Shown here one piece after another: positions 10,133-21,900 of a stretch of 28,309 bases of DNA. Under the pieces are notes generated by a model, which searched no databases, was not told the origin of the DNA, and saw only the letters and a program-made list of their open reading frames with translations. The position numbers were made by a program, and so were the translations under genes. Every line of letters begins with the position of its first letter. Position 1 is the stretch's first letter. The DNA lies in contig DAOQQF010000007.1 of NCBI GenBank assembly GCA_035333525.1, positions 1 through 28,309 of the forward strand, given 5' to 3'. The stretch comes from CALMFT01 sp035333525 (GTDB taxonomy: Bacteria; Patescibacteriota; Gracilibacteria; Absconditabacterales; Absconditicoccaceae).

Positions 10133-11467
10133 CTATTGGACATTTAAATCCATAGAACAGGTTTTTAATTTTAATAAGAAAATAGTGTTGTTCATGGATT
10201 CTTGAATAAATCATAAAACTATATCATCTCTTTTGATAAATCATTTATGAGCATAATCGCATCTTAAACGGTGTAGTTTTTCAAACCAATCAAGTAATCA
10301 AGGCTTTAATGCATTTATTCAACCCGTTATGTACTTCTTATTATCTCTATTGATATTTTTAGGTACAAATAAATGCTCTAAACAACAATAAATACCTAGT
10401 ACTTTTGCTCAATAATCACTCATTTGTGTTGATGAACTTAAGATCTCTAAAACAGGATAAACATCTAATTTATTTTCCTGAGATCGTGGGTTTTTTAGCT
10501 TGTTGAATATAACTTTACATGAAATAAAAAAATCTTTAATTTTAGAAAAATTTCTAATATCAATCCGCATCTTTGTAGCTCCTCTATATCAAAAAGATCT
10601 CTCAAGACATCAGTCAGGTATTCTTCATCGAGGCTCTTTCTTATCTTCGTGCCAGCATAATCATCATCTACTGTTGCTTCATAGTATAACAGGTAGAGTA
10701 GGTGCCATGATATTTGCTCCATGTGATCAAAAATTAATTTGTCAGGCATTTATAAATCAACTAACTCTTAGTATATTTAAAAATGTTCTCAAGAATGCGT
10801 ATCAATATCGTCTAGCGTATAGTGAAGTTCAAACTACTGAGTATCAAATTGATGGATTGGAAAAATATCTATGTACATCTTCTCAAATGCATATTTTAGT
10901 ATTAGGGTTGAGTCTTTTGTATTCTGAATTAATAAAATTATCATCTATGTACGCTTTAAATGGTAGCTCCAGTGATTCAAATAGGTTGTCAAAAAAAGAT
11001 TGCAATTCTGAATCATCTGATATTGAAACATAGTTCTCTAACTTAACAATAAGAGTTTTTTCTGATATAAATGTATTAATTCTGTTCAGATATTCCTCAG
11101 TTATTGCGTCAATTCACTCGCTTTTTTTGTTTCGTAATATTGCAAATTCGCTTTCATCATATATTGATCCTACGTTTCACACTCTTTGTCTGTATTCATT
11201 CTCATCCTTTACAACAAATAACATTTTGCATCTAAAAAGAACATTTATGATATCTATGGGTGAAATCTTTATTCATTTTTTTTCAAAAAGTTCAAATATT
11301 TCAAAAAGTTCTTCAATTAGAAATCTTTGTTCATAATAGTTGTCTTGCCCATATTCATTTTTAGGATGCATTTTTAATGCTAACGAAACTTCGTTATTAG
11401 CGTGTTTTTCAAGTTCTTCGTATTTATCTTTACCGATTATCTGTATTATATTTTCTTTAAAAGTCAT
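10133..11467 (-). CDS. HEPN-domain (Apea-like) cargo protein, possible RNase moron
   Basis: 444 residues with TGA as Gly, ATG at 11467 down to TAG at 10135-10133. The C-terminal 100 residues ('MSDYGAKVLGIYCCLEHLF', then 'WFEKLHRLRCDYAH') look like an Apea-type HEPN domain. RCDYAH at residues 402-407 is an R-x4-H RNase motif in the usual helix context. HEPN proteins with this motif are RNases in toxin-antitoxin, abortive infection and CRISPR systems. The N-terminal 300 residues are unassigned, partly helical. The gene runs opposite to the tail operon, between chaperone and tape measure, with its own promoter-like sequence, as phage cargo genes do. Oddity: between about 10575 and 10688 the assigned frame has six TGA and poor protein character, whereas the adjacent frame encodes 'YYEATVDDDYAGTKIRKSLD' and further clean helix, suggesting two compensating indels. 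A host- or rival-phage-directed RNase is inference. Confidence 0.7.
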
Positions 11468-11500
11468 TTGTACCTATAACATAAAACTAAAATTTATTAA

Positions 11501-11528
11501 TTTATATTTTTTATGAATTCTAGTGCAA
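11501..11528 (-). promoter_or_regulatory. Putative sigma70-type promoter for HEPN gene
   Basis: On the minus strand TTGCAC (-35 like, 11528-11523) and TATAAA (-10 like, 11506-11501) are spaced 16 bases apart, about 34 bases upstream of the ATG at 11467. The region is very AT-rich, so chance matches are possible. An independent promoter is expected for an antisense cargo gene. Confidence 0.4.
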
Positions 11529-11573
11529 GATTCTATCTTAGATACTGTCACTATACAAACTTTAGGCTGATAA

Positions 11574-11605
11574 AAATTATTTTTGATTAAATTAAAAAAT
11601 AATTT
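11574..11605. repeat. Perfect 11-bp inverted repeat in divergent intergenic region
   Basis: AAATTATTTTT (11574-11584) and AAAAATAATTT (11595-11605) around a 10-base loop, just upstream of the tape measure start in the 158-base divergent region. It is AT-only. It could be an operator, a weak terminator for transcription coming from the left, or an mRNA leader hairpin. Confidence 0.4.
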
Positions 11606-11625
11606 ATCAAATCTCGTGTTTAGTT

Positions 11626-14600
11626 ATGGCAAAGACAATTTTTGAATTGCTCTGGGATCTCAAACTTGATAGAAATGGTATCAACCAACAACTCAATCAA
11701 GTAAGAGATGATATCAACGGGTTCAATCAAAGAATCAAGGATCAGACCTCGATTCAGCTTTCATTGAATGTAGGAAAACTCAAACAGCAACTTGATGAGG
11801 TAAAAGCTCAGATCAAACTTGCAAAGGATCAATGAAATCGTGATGCAGTGATTTCACTCACTGCTGATGCGAGTAGATTACAACAATCACTCACTCAAGC
11901 AGGAAGAGAACTAAGAAACTACACAAGAACTGGATCAAGTGATATATCGGTTTTATGAAAAAACTTCCAGTGAATTAATACAGAGGTTCTTAAACAGTGA
12001 GGTATCATCCAAAGCACGATCCAAAAAATGAAGATTAGTCTTGGATGAATCAAGGAGCTTATTATTTGAGCGTTTTCCATTACTGCCATTACCCAATTCA
12101 TCAGATCAACCTTTGATCTTACCTCTCAAATCCAACAAGCCAAGATTGCCTTCACTAATCTTTTCAAAAGCGAAGAGGTAGCACTCAAACTGATCAAAGA
12201 TATTCAGAGCTTTGCAAAACAAACTCCCTTTGATCAATTTGGATTGATAGACGGAGCCAAAAGACTCTCTGCTTATTGATTTCAAGCAAATCAGATTATT
12301 CCTATTATGAATGCACTAGGTAATGCAGTAGCAGGAGTATGATGATCTCAGGAGACACTCAATGGAGTGATCGTGGCACTAGGACAAATGCAAACCAAAG
12401 GGAAACTGGTACAACAGGAAGTAAATCAAATCGCTGAACGTGGTATACCGATTTTTGAAATATTGAGACAAAAGCTCTGACTCACTCAAGCACAACTTGC
12501 TGATATCGGTAATCAAAATATCAGCTCTGCAAAAGCTATCCCATTGATCCTGGAATGAGTCAATGAGAAGTTTTGATGATTAATGGAACAACAGGCAAAA
12601 ACTCTCCAAGGAAGATTGAGTAATCTCATTGATACCTTCAAGATAGGTCTTGCAAGTTTTGGTGAAGTGATCGCTCCATTATTTGTATGAATTATTGCAA
12701 CCTTACAAACACTACTCACACCTGCTTTCAATATTCTAATTTTATGAGTCAAAGGACTAGCGGTAGTATTCAGGACAGTCTTTGATGGCATGAAGCAGAT
12801 CTATCAGTTTTTTGCAAACAACTTTGTCATCATTACGAGAGTCGTTCTTGCGAGTTTTCTGTCGGCACTCATCATTATGAGACAGCAAACCATCATTACC
12901 TTCCTTCAAGGAGTCGTGCAAAACTTCATCAAAGGAATGACAACGATGATCACGAGTGTGGTTGCTTTCTGAAGAGCATCGTTGAACTTCATTCTCAACC
13001 TGAGACAAATAACCGTAGAGGCAGTCAGAGCAACGGTAGCCTTTGTTAGAAAAAGTGTCGCATTGGCTATCAATACTGCAAGAACTTATGCTCAAATTAT
13101 AGCAAATAATCTCGCTTCATTTTCATTTCGTGCATTGGGATTATCAATCCTCGGAACCATCAAAAATCTCATCTTATTGGGTGCGAGATTCTTTCTCATT
13201 GCAAGTATTGTCACCGCAGTAGTTGTCGCCATTTTCACGAATCGAAATACGCTCAAAGAAAAACTCAAACCTGTCTTTGATTTTATGGCAAAGGTCTGAC
13301 AAGCAGTTCCTGGAGCAATAGCAAAAGCATGGAACTTTGCGGTCGATGTAATATTTTGAGCAATCAAAGGAATACTCAAATCAGGAAAAGCGGTCGCAGA
13401 TTTTTTGAAAAATACCTTCAATGTGGATATAGGAACCGATAATATCAATAAATACATCGCTCAAATCGATCAGGCAAGAACTGGATTACAAACAAATGCT
13501 GATCAAGTGAAATCAATCTTTGAGTGAATAGCTGATGAATCAGGAAAGGCATTTGATTTTGTGAAAACACAAATCCTGGGAACTTGATGATCGACCGATC
13601 AACTCTGAGCTGATGTGCTTTCTCTTGCAGGCAAATTTGATGGACTAGGAAACGCATCTGAACAGGCAGGTAAGAAATGATCCAAAGCCTCACAACAGGC
13701 TCAGGAGGAAAAGAAAAAAGATATCGAGCAACTCAAGACTATCGAATGAGAAACCAAGCAACTGGAAAAAGCAAATGATAAACTCCAAGACGCTATCCAA
13801 AAAGTATCCGATGCTCAGCAAGAGTATAAAGATGCAGTCCTGGACTCAACCAATCAGATCAAAAATAGCCTGAAGGAAACGCAAAGAGAATATGATAAAA
13901 CTATCAAGAAAATTCAGGAAACGAGAGATGAAGAGCTCAAGAACATCCAACTCCAAAAAGATCAAGATAAGAAAAATAATCTTTGAGATTTTGTACAAGG
14001 ACAAGCTGAGGATCTTGCAAAATCACAGCAACAACAAAAGAAGCTGGAAACCAAGCTGTCTCAAGAATCAGATCCTGAAAAACAACTCGAAATCCAACAA
14101 GAAATCACTGCCGAAATTACTAAACAACAACAGATCCAACAAAATCTTACTGAAATCAAAAAACAACAATCGACAACCGATGCAAATACGATTGATCAGC
14201 TCATCAAAGAACAACAGCTCAGAGCGAACATGACTGAAGAGCAAAGGGCGTTTTATGATTTCAAAAAACAGCAACAAACAATCGACACTAAAGCTCAGGA
14301 AGACACACAAAAAGCTACACAAAAGGCACTGGATGACAAAAAACAAGCAGACCAGGAACTTGCTCTCACAAGACAATCATTGGAAACACAACAAAAAATT
14401 ATCTCCCAACTTCAGAACGTCAAATCCATCACCAAATCTCAGGTAGATAGTTTCCTTTATTGAGCCACTTTTCAAAGGTTTGATGAAGATAGTCAAAAGC
14501 TCATAGAAAAACTCCTAGAACTCAAACTCAAAATATCAGATGCAACAAGAGAAAAACAATCAGCAAAAAATGAAGTAGTCAGCTTATCAACTAATTTAGA

Positions 14601-15420
14601 AACGGACACCAGTAAACTCCAACTAGCAAACATCAAGCAGGTAAAACATGAGTATGATGAACTCATCCAAAAAGTACAAGATGCACTCAAAAAATCCAAT
14701 GAACTCAAATCTCAAACACAATCTATTGCACTGCCAACCATTACCAAGAAGTGATCCAAGACTAATCAATCAGATCCACTCACTCAGCAACTCAGTCCAG
14801 CATTACCACTCACTGATCCTACAACTGATCAACAAACCATTGACACCAAAAAAGCAACTGTCCAATGATTCACTAATTTCAAAAAAGCAAAAGTTGATGA
14901 AGATCTGATCAATCAACAGACAGGATCACAAACTGAACTTGGGATCCAAACAACAACTATTCAACAAATCCAATCAGCACAAGCTCAGTCCGTAGAGCAA
15001 ATGAAACAAATATGGCAGATCTATTTTTCACAACTTGTTACTACGACTAGGTCTACTGTTGCATCACTCAGATCTGAATATTCTTCACTTATTTCGCAAC
15101 TACAAAATATCATTACACTACAATCGAGAGTGAGAGCATGATGATCTTGAAGATGATTTGCCAGTGGAGGATATACCTGATGATCACAAAAAAACCGCAT
15201 TGCATGAGTAGTCCATCAAGGAGAATATGTCGTACCAAAACGAATGGTGGATAAATATTCTCCACTCATTACTTCAATTGAACATATCAGACTTAGAGGT
15301 TTTGCAAATGGTGGATATACTTCAACCACCAATAGAGCTGTGAATATCAATGGCAATATCAATGTGGGATCAGCTTTTGATCTCAATCAACAGATGGATT
15401 ACTGGAAATGGAAGATATAG
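11626..15420 (+). CDS. Tape measure protein
   Basis: 1264 residues, ATG 11626 to TAG 15418-15420, the largest + strand gene. The N-terminus is coiled-coil (about 1-95). Then comes the conserved tape-measure N-domain (about 165-350) with 'SFAKQTPFDQFGLIDGAKRLS', 'GQMQTKGKLVQQEVNQIAERG' and 'KTLQGRLSNLIDTFK', the signature order of this family. Hydrophobic segments at about 350-380, 400-420 and 506-537 fit membrane insertion during DNA delivery. A long Gln/Lys-rich coiled coil covers about 690-1025. The C-terminus has 'FASGGYTGG' followed by 'GVVHQGEYVVP' and another 'GFANGGYT', typical of tape-measure tails; some glycines are TGA. It fixes tail length; at about 1.5 angstrom per residue this suggests a tail near 190 nm (inference). 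It is flanked on both sides by reverse-strand cargo genes. Confidence 0.95.
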
Positions 15421-15446
15421 AAAAACCAAGGATATTATCCCTGGTT
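15421..15446 (-). terminator. Weak bidirectional stem, possible terminator
   Basis: AACCAAGGAT / ATCCCTGGTT (15424-15433 and 15437-15446) pair over 10 bp with one mismatch around a 3-base loop. On the minus strand the stem is followed by five T (15425-15421), so it could end transcription of the ATPase gene whose stop is at 15532. On the + strand there is no T-run. It lies directly after the tape measure stop codon. Confidence 0.45.
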
Positions 15447-15531
15447 GTACAAAAATGAAAAAATACGAATACTGTTGAAGTGTACTTAGACAATAAATGG
15501 TTTTCAGCATTTTTGTCCAATGTATTGATTA

Positions 15532-16773
15532 CTAAGCAAATTCTGTAAGAAAATCGAGAACTTGCATTTGTTTTATTCAGTGATATTTTCACATAAATTG
15601 ACTATCCATATGTACTACCATTTTTTCAAATCCATCTTTAATATTGAGAAGATTGTCAAACTCTCTTATAGCAGTTTTTTCTGATGTAATTATCCAAGCA
15701 ACCTGAATATAGACAATCTCTTGTCATTTTTGAGCGACAAAATCGATTTCTTTTCCATTATAATTACCAACATAAACTTTATACCCGCATCTCTTGAGGT
15801 GTAAGAATACAATATTCTCCAGAAGTTTTGCCTTATCGTCGTCTTCTTTTACTTTGATGCTATTTCTCAAACCAATATCATTGAAGTAATATTTCTCATT
15901 GTGTTCTAGGATCTTTTTACCGTGAATGTCATATCTTCATACCTTATGTATCATATAGGGAATTTGTAGCATCTGTACATAATTACTTAATTTACTTAGC
16001 GATGCTTCATCTCATCGACCAAATTGTTTTGATGCATTATGCATATTTCTCAAAGAGATTTCACTACCGATAATATCAGAAATATATGCGAGAACTTTTT
16101 CCAAATATGATACATCTTTTATTCCAAATCTTTTAACAATATCTTTGATAAAGATGGTATCCTTGACTGACTCTAGGTACTGAACTTTGCTAACTGGATT
16201 ATCCATTTTTAACATTTCAGGCATTCATCCATAACGAGAATACAGTGAAAATGCCTCCGTAGTATTCGGCTGGTCAGTAAAAAGGAGAAATTCATCATAT
16301 CCAAGTGGATATACATCAAATGCCAGATATCTCCCTGTAAGGTAGGTAGTCAATTCTCCCGAGAGAAGATGAGAGTTTGATCATGTAATGATGATGTTAT
16401 ATTTTTTATATGTAAACATAGCTCTTACAAATCTTTCCCGATCCTCAATATCCTGAATTTCATCAATCACAATATATTCTGGTTCTCCATATGTTTTTAC
16501 ATATTCTTCAAAAAGTTCATTAAGGGCTTTAGCATTATTGATGCTATTATCTATATCGAGTTCTTTGTTGACAAAGAAAATACGATCAAGATTAATCTTT
16601 TTTTCTTTGAGATATCCTAGAGCGATAGAACTTTTACCAACTCTTCTTTGTCATTGAATGACAACGATTTGATTGGTTTTAAGATGCGATTCTAATTGGT
16701 TATAGTAAAAATTTCTTGGTTTGATTTCCTGTGAAAGTAGAGATTTGCTATTGATGATGATGTCTAAGTTCAT
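15532..16773 (-). CDS. AAA-family ATPase with DUF4143 C-terminal domain
   Basis: 413 residues, ATG at 16773 down to TAG 15534-15532. Walker A GQRRVGKS (residues 41-48; its first Gly is TGA) and Walker B YIVIDEIQD (100-108) are intact, and 'NIIITGSNSHLLSGELTTYLTGR' is the sensor segment seen in AAA_14 proteins. After a winged-helix linker ('LEKVLAYISDIIGSEISLRN'), the C-terminal DUF4143 part has 'YFNDIGLRNSI' and 'VYVGNYNGKEIDFVAQKG', a nuclease-like fold feature of the family. Length is typical. The biochemical role of these ATPases is largely unknown; they are widespread and often horizontally moved. Here it sits antisense between tape measure and distal tail genes, which suggests an autonomous cargo gene, possibly host-interaction or defence related (inference). 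Confidence 0.88.
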
Positions 16774-16805
16774 TTAGATAGAAAAGCAAATAAATGATTA
16801 TTGAT

Positions 16806-16884
16806 TAAGTATACTTATACAATAACAAAAAGCAAGTTCTTTTAGTGTTTCATTAGATTGAGTTTTTACCGTTCCAAGTATACT
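16806..16884. promoter_or_regulatory. Two AGTATACT palindromes between divergent genes
   Basis: A perfect 12-bp palindrome TAAGTATACTTA (16806-16817) and a second copy of its core AGTATACT (16877-16884) lie in the 138-base space between the antisense ATPase gene and the distal tail gene. Two spaced copies of one palindromic core suggest an operator. No regulator gene is visible, and AT-rich DNA gives chance palindromes easily. Confidence 0.3.
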
Positions 16885-16911
16885 CCTTGCAGTTTACTTC
16901 GTTACATTCTC

Positions 16912-17787
16912 ATGATCTGAAAACAATTCTTCCGAAATGGAAATAATCTGATGTATCAGACCTCAAACTTCAGAATTGCATTAACTGATGTACAATGGAG
17001 GAAACTTAAAGTGTCTGACGATAAGCAGGATATTGTTGGTTATCATGGAACACTCACTTGACCAACCTATGCAAGAGGTAGAACAATAACTATTGAATGA
17101 GTCATTATTGCATCTACAAGATCTCAAACTTCGATGGCTATGGATCGATTGGATGCATTATTTGCTTTGCAATGACTACCAACAACTGTGGAGACCAAAG
17201 AGCTCAAAATCATTGATGAACAGGACAGAGAGCGAACGATTCAATGCAAAATAGAACAACCAGTGGATTATGAAATTGAAGAAGATAATGATCATAATGA
17301 TGGAGCTATCAGGAGATGGAGAGTTGCATTATTTGCATCAGATCCAAAATTTTACTCCATTATTGACTCAGTATTTTATGGGCAAGAGTGAAGTTTTTGA
17401 TGATTCATACTTCCTAATACCATCAGCAATCAATGGAATATGACTTATAATGAAATCAGCTGTGCAACAACATCAAATACTGATCAACCTGTTAGGATCA
17501 CCATCACGATCAATGATCAGGTACAAAGCCCTATTGTGATTTATAATGCTACTGCTCATAAGTGGTTCATGATTGATGTCGATGCGATTGCATGAGACGT
17601 GATTGTGGTGGATGCAAAATCACAAACCCTGACCAAGAATGGCGTCTCGATTTGATGATTGAGAGTACCATGATCACAGCGACCGACTGTAAAATGAATC
17701 ACAAAATATGTCATTTATGATGCAGATACATGAATGACAACAAGTGACTTTTCTATCGCATTATCATTTAAAAATTCATTACTCTAA
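16912..17787 (+). CDS. Distal tail protein (Dit-like)
   Basis: 291 residues, ATG 16912 to TAA 17785-17787. The N-terminus 'NLMYQTSNFRIALTDVQWRK', followed by 'YHGTLTGPTYARGRTITIEG' and 'STRSQTSMAMDRLDALFALQ', matches the order of the siphovirus distal tail fold (hub-ring strands, then the helix 'a....l..ll'). 'RRWRVALFASDPKFYSI' is the typical strand leading to the insertion. The C-terminal half is a beta-rich galectin-like region. Position right after the tape measure (apart from the antisense cargo gene) supports it. It forms the hexameric ring joining tube and baseplate. The stop TAA overlaps the ATG of the next gene by one base. Confidence 0.8.
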
Positions 17788-18848
17788 TGGCACTCATCGG
17801 ATATGTATATGATAGACAGTATCAACTTTTGGGACAGCTTTTTTGAATTGTCTGATTTCAATGTATGATCAAGCTCAATGATATATCGACAGCAGATCTC
17901 AAGATTAGCAATGATTCATTGCAAGATGCGTTACTTTTACTCAAAGAAAATAATCGCATTATTGTTTCAATGATAGATGATACGTGATCTGAACAAGAAA
18001 TGATAAGCTGATTCATAAGATGAATAGAAGCATCCCTTGTGGCAACAACAATCAAAATTGAAGATCTGACAAGTTTACTTGATGATAAAGTAATCGCTAG
18101 TAATGTTAGCTTCACTGGAACGATTGCTCAATTATTGCAATCACTACTTGATGCGATGAATATGCAAGAAAGCATCGGATTGCAATTGGTATGCGATGTA
18201 AACGAAGTGGTAAGTAAAGAGTATCCGAGATGAGAAACACTAGGAAATATTCTCAAAGATCTTAGACAAAATACTTATGAATATTGTATTAAACAAAATA
18301 CACTTTATTTTCAGACAAGTATAGGAATTGATAGATCACTGAGTTGAAGTACTTATAGAGAACTAATGCGAGATGTATATTCCCCGTTAGATAGAAGTAT
18401 TACTGACGCAAAACTGATCATGGATGTAAAACAAATGTGTAATGTTTGTCTAGGAAAAGATCAAGCAACGCCAGTTATGGCACAGGATATCGTAAGTATT
18501 GCTGAATATGGAAGAATAGAAAGAAGCATCAGTAATAACGGTAATATTCAGGAGGCTGTTACTAATTATGTTCAGGAAAGAAAAGACAGTATCAGGGAAT
18601 TTGAGATAACTCCACAGATCCACGATTTTTTCTTTTGTGATGTTTGAGATCTTGTAAGGGTGTATATTAATTCGTGAAACGATATTATGTTTTATGATGG
18701 TTCGCTCAAGGTTATTGAAAAATCATATACAGCATGAGAAATGCCAAAGATAAGTTTTAAACTAGCAAAAAATAAAATCAAGACAGTTGAACTTAATGAA
18801 AAAATCAAAGATATGAATAGAAGAATACAACGTTTGGAATTACAATAG
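17787..18848 (+). CDS. Baseplate hub / tail-associated protein, Gp37-like
   Basis: 353 residues, ATG 17787 (overlapping the preceding stop) to TAG 18846-18848. It opens with a beta-strand pair, then an acidic helical stretch. The C-terminal third ('VSIAEYGRIERSISNNGNIQ', then 'ERKDSIREFEITPQIHDFFF', 'GDLVRVYI', ending in a helix 'EKIKDMNRRIQRLEL') resembles the ReqiPepy6 Gp37-type tail hub and its 'YGr.e....l....a......L.....' plus 'GD.v.v' features. Gene order (tape measure, Dit, hub, fibre) fits. It would form the baseplate centre or the tail-tip anchor for the fibre. Family call is by pattern and position. Confidence 0.65.
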
Positions 18849-18911
18849 ATTTACTTTCTTGATCCTTGGATATAGTGATGATATATTTTATCAGCCATAT
18901 ACCAGGAATTA

Positions 18912-21900
18912 ATGGAAAGATGCTCGTTATTGAATGGAAATATCGTACATCAGGATAGTGATTATTCTGCACCTTTGCTTGCATTGACAAATGGAGGTGT
19001 TATTGAGTGACTGATTGTGAGTCATGTTTCAGGCTCACAATTTGAAATATCGCCATGATGATGACTTGTAAAATGTCTCAAAAGTAACTGAGATAGGGTC
19101 TTGGTGTATTACCAAAACACATCGATAAAAACCATTTCATGTGCATGACCTCAAAAAGTCCGAATTGAGATTTTTCAAACAAACTTGGATAACCCATTAT
19201 TGAATCCTATCACAGGATTGGGGATAGGGCAGATCAATTTTTGATCAAGCTATCCAACACAAAACTACATTGCACTGGCAAGCATTAATGCCAGTAATAT
19301 CGTAACAGATGATCGCACAGTAATTCAAACAATCGATGAAGCGGTAACGACAGCAATTAGTCAGATTCAATCATGAGCAACAACGTTTTCAGCAACCTCG
19401 TCTGGACCTGTAAATACTTACAACGTTTCCTATTCTAGTCCAATTGTGGCAAGTGTTCCAGGAACTCCGTGATCAATACCTCAGGGAATATTATACTTCT
19501 TCAAGGCACATCAAGATAACACAGGAAATATCACCGCATCAGTCAATACAACTGAATGAGTCTTAACGGCTCCAGTGAAAAAAATGCATGATCAGGATTT
19601 GACGGCATGAGATATTGAAATCAATCAATGGGTAGCTATTCAACGAGATGGTGTCAATTTTCAAATGCAATCTCAACTCGCACAGGTGCCAGTGGGATCG
19701 ATTCAAAACAGTACTGTTGTTCAAGTTGCAGGAGAATCGGTTAAGTGAGGTCAGCCATGATTTGCGGGGAAATGAGTTATTGATAAATTAATCATCAGAC
19801 AAACAAATGGATGATGATCCTATAAAATGGGTGATGGTACTTCTATTAGACATCAATTTCAGTTTCTCATAGGCTCTGATAATGTACTCAGAAATGTTAG
19901 GGTACAAATTAGAAAGGTATGATCGCCAACAGATAATGTCGAGTGTCGTATCGTAGAGATGGATAGAACCACTGTTCTTGCGATATCTACTACACTGATT
20001 TCATGATCTTCACTGTCAGCAAATTTTCAAGAGTGTGCCTTTGTTTTCAATGATATTCCGCTCAATCCTCATCAAAGATATATTATCGACATCAGAAGAT
20101 CCTCCTCAAACTCAGCAACCAATCACTATGAAATAGAGGCAAATGGTACGAACTTTTATCCTTATGGACAACTACATTATTTTGATGGTACCAATCGGAT
20201 TGCTTATGGTGGTTGCCTCAGATTTGCTATTCAAATGGGCTTCAATCATGAAATGGGGAAGTGGTGGTTGTCTGATAACGATTTTGAAAGCACCTCTCAA
20301 GTTGATTGATTTTTTGCACAAACAAAAAATGCAAATCAGCAAGTAGAAATTACTGTTGGTTGAGTAAATACGAATCAAGTCTGACTGTCAGCTGGTCAGG
20401 AGTATTTTTTAAGCAATCAAATCGAATGAGCAAGTAATACTTCCCGAGACACAAATACTCACTTTGGTTATCAAACAACAAATCAAGAAAAGATCGCTCA
20501 AAGCTTTATTCTCAATAGGTCGCTTACTATTGATAAGATACTGTTGTCTTTATGGAAACAATGAAGCCCAACTGATAATGTAATCGTTAGAATAGAAACC
20601 GATACTGCTGATACGCCAAGTTGAACCTTGGTTCATGCTAATGCTCAATGTACGATTAGTTATACCAGTCTAACTACTAGCTCATTTCATACGATCTTTC
20701 CATTTTTATGATCATTTGTACTAAGTGGTGCTACTAAATATCGAATTGTACTCAGTAGATCGGGTGCTCTTGATACAAATCACTACTATAGGACCAAAAT
20801 TAGATGATCAAATATCTTTGAATATGGTAACATGGAGATCTTTCAAAATAGCGTACGATCAGCAAATACCTGAGATCTCTTTTTTGATTTTCTCCAACAA
20901 TTCAATGGATTAGAACAGAATAGTCAAAATACAGAAACCTATCTGTGATATTCTCTTACCGATAGAAGGAAACAATCTCAAAGGGTTATTTTTGATAATG
21001 ATCAAACTATCAAACAAATCTGTCTCTCACTAAGAAAAGATGGATCGCCGACCGATTCATTGAAAGTGAGAATTGAAACCGATGGTGCTCAAGATATTCT
21101 AAACGCCTATAATACTAATTGATGAAGTGCGGTACAATTTGGTTTGAATTCTCCAAGTTACGTGAGAGTGGCTGGTAAATTTAGACTGGGCTCATCACTC
21201 ACTACAAGTAAACTATCAATGTGGTTGTATAAACAAAATCTTCCTACTGATAATGTGATTATCAGAATCGAAACTGACAATAGTGGAGCTCCAAGTGGTG
21301 CATTGGTTCATCCCAATGCAGTCTTTACGATTCCAGCAAGTAGTCTGACGACAACTTTGACGATGTATGAACTTACAGCGGTAGGAAACTTTTCACTTTC
21401 TGCAAATACAGATTATTGGATCGTCTGTCAAAGGTCATGAGCAACAGACAATAGCAATTATTACTTTATTGGACTACAGCGATCAGGTCCAACAAACAAT
21501 ATGGGATATTTTACTACAACGTGGAACTACTGGTCAGCGACGATTATGTATGTCTTTCCAGATGGGGTGTGATGACCCTCAGGTGTGCTTGCTCATACAA
21601 ATGCAGAATTAACCCTTTCGGCAACGGCACTAACGACGTCGTTGCAAACTTTATATCTAGCATTTCCAGCTACGTTTACATTGGCAAAAAATATAGTCTA
21701 TTGGATTGTTGTTGAGAGGACGGGTGCATTAAATACCTCCAATTTTTATCGTATTGGTATTCATAACGGTTCGCTGTATCACTACGGTCATAGCAAGAGA
21801 CAGTCATCAGGAATACGAATTGATAATGCAGATACCGAAGATTTCTTTTTCAATTTTGTGAGTTTGTATAAAAAACAACCAGGAAATATCTGAATCCTCT

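Noticed and set aside
10500..11033. 177-residue + strand ORF opposite the HEPN gene
   Set aside because: It lacks family features, is antisense to a longer frame with good motifs, and is a shadow of AT-rich codon use.
13092..13457. 121-residue minus-strand ORF inside the tape measure
   Set aside because: The tape measure frame is continuous and has clear family signatures; the reverse ORF has none.
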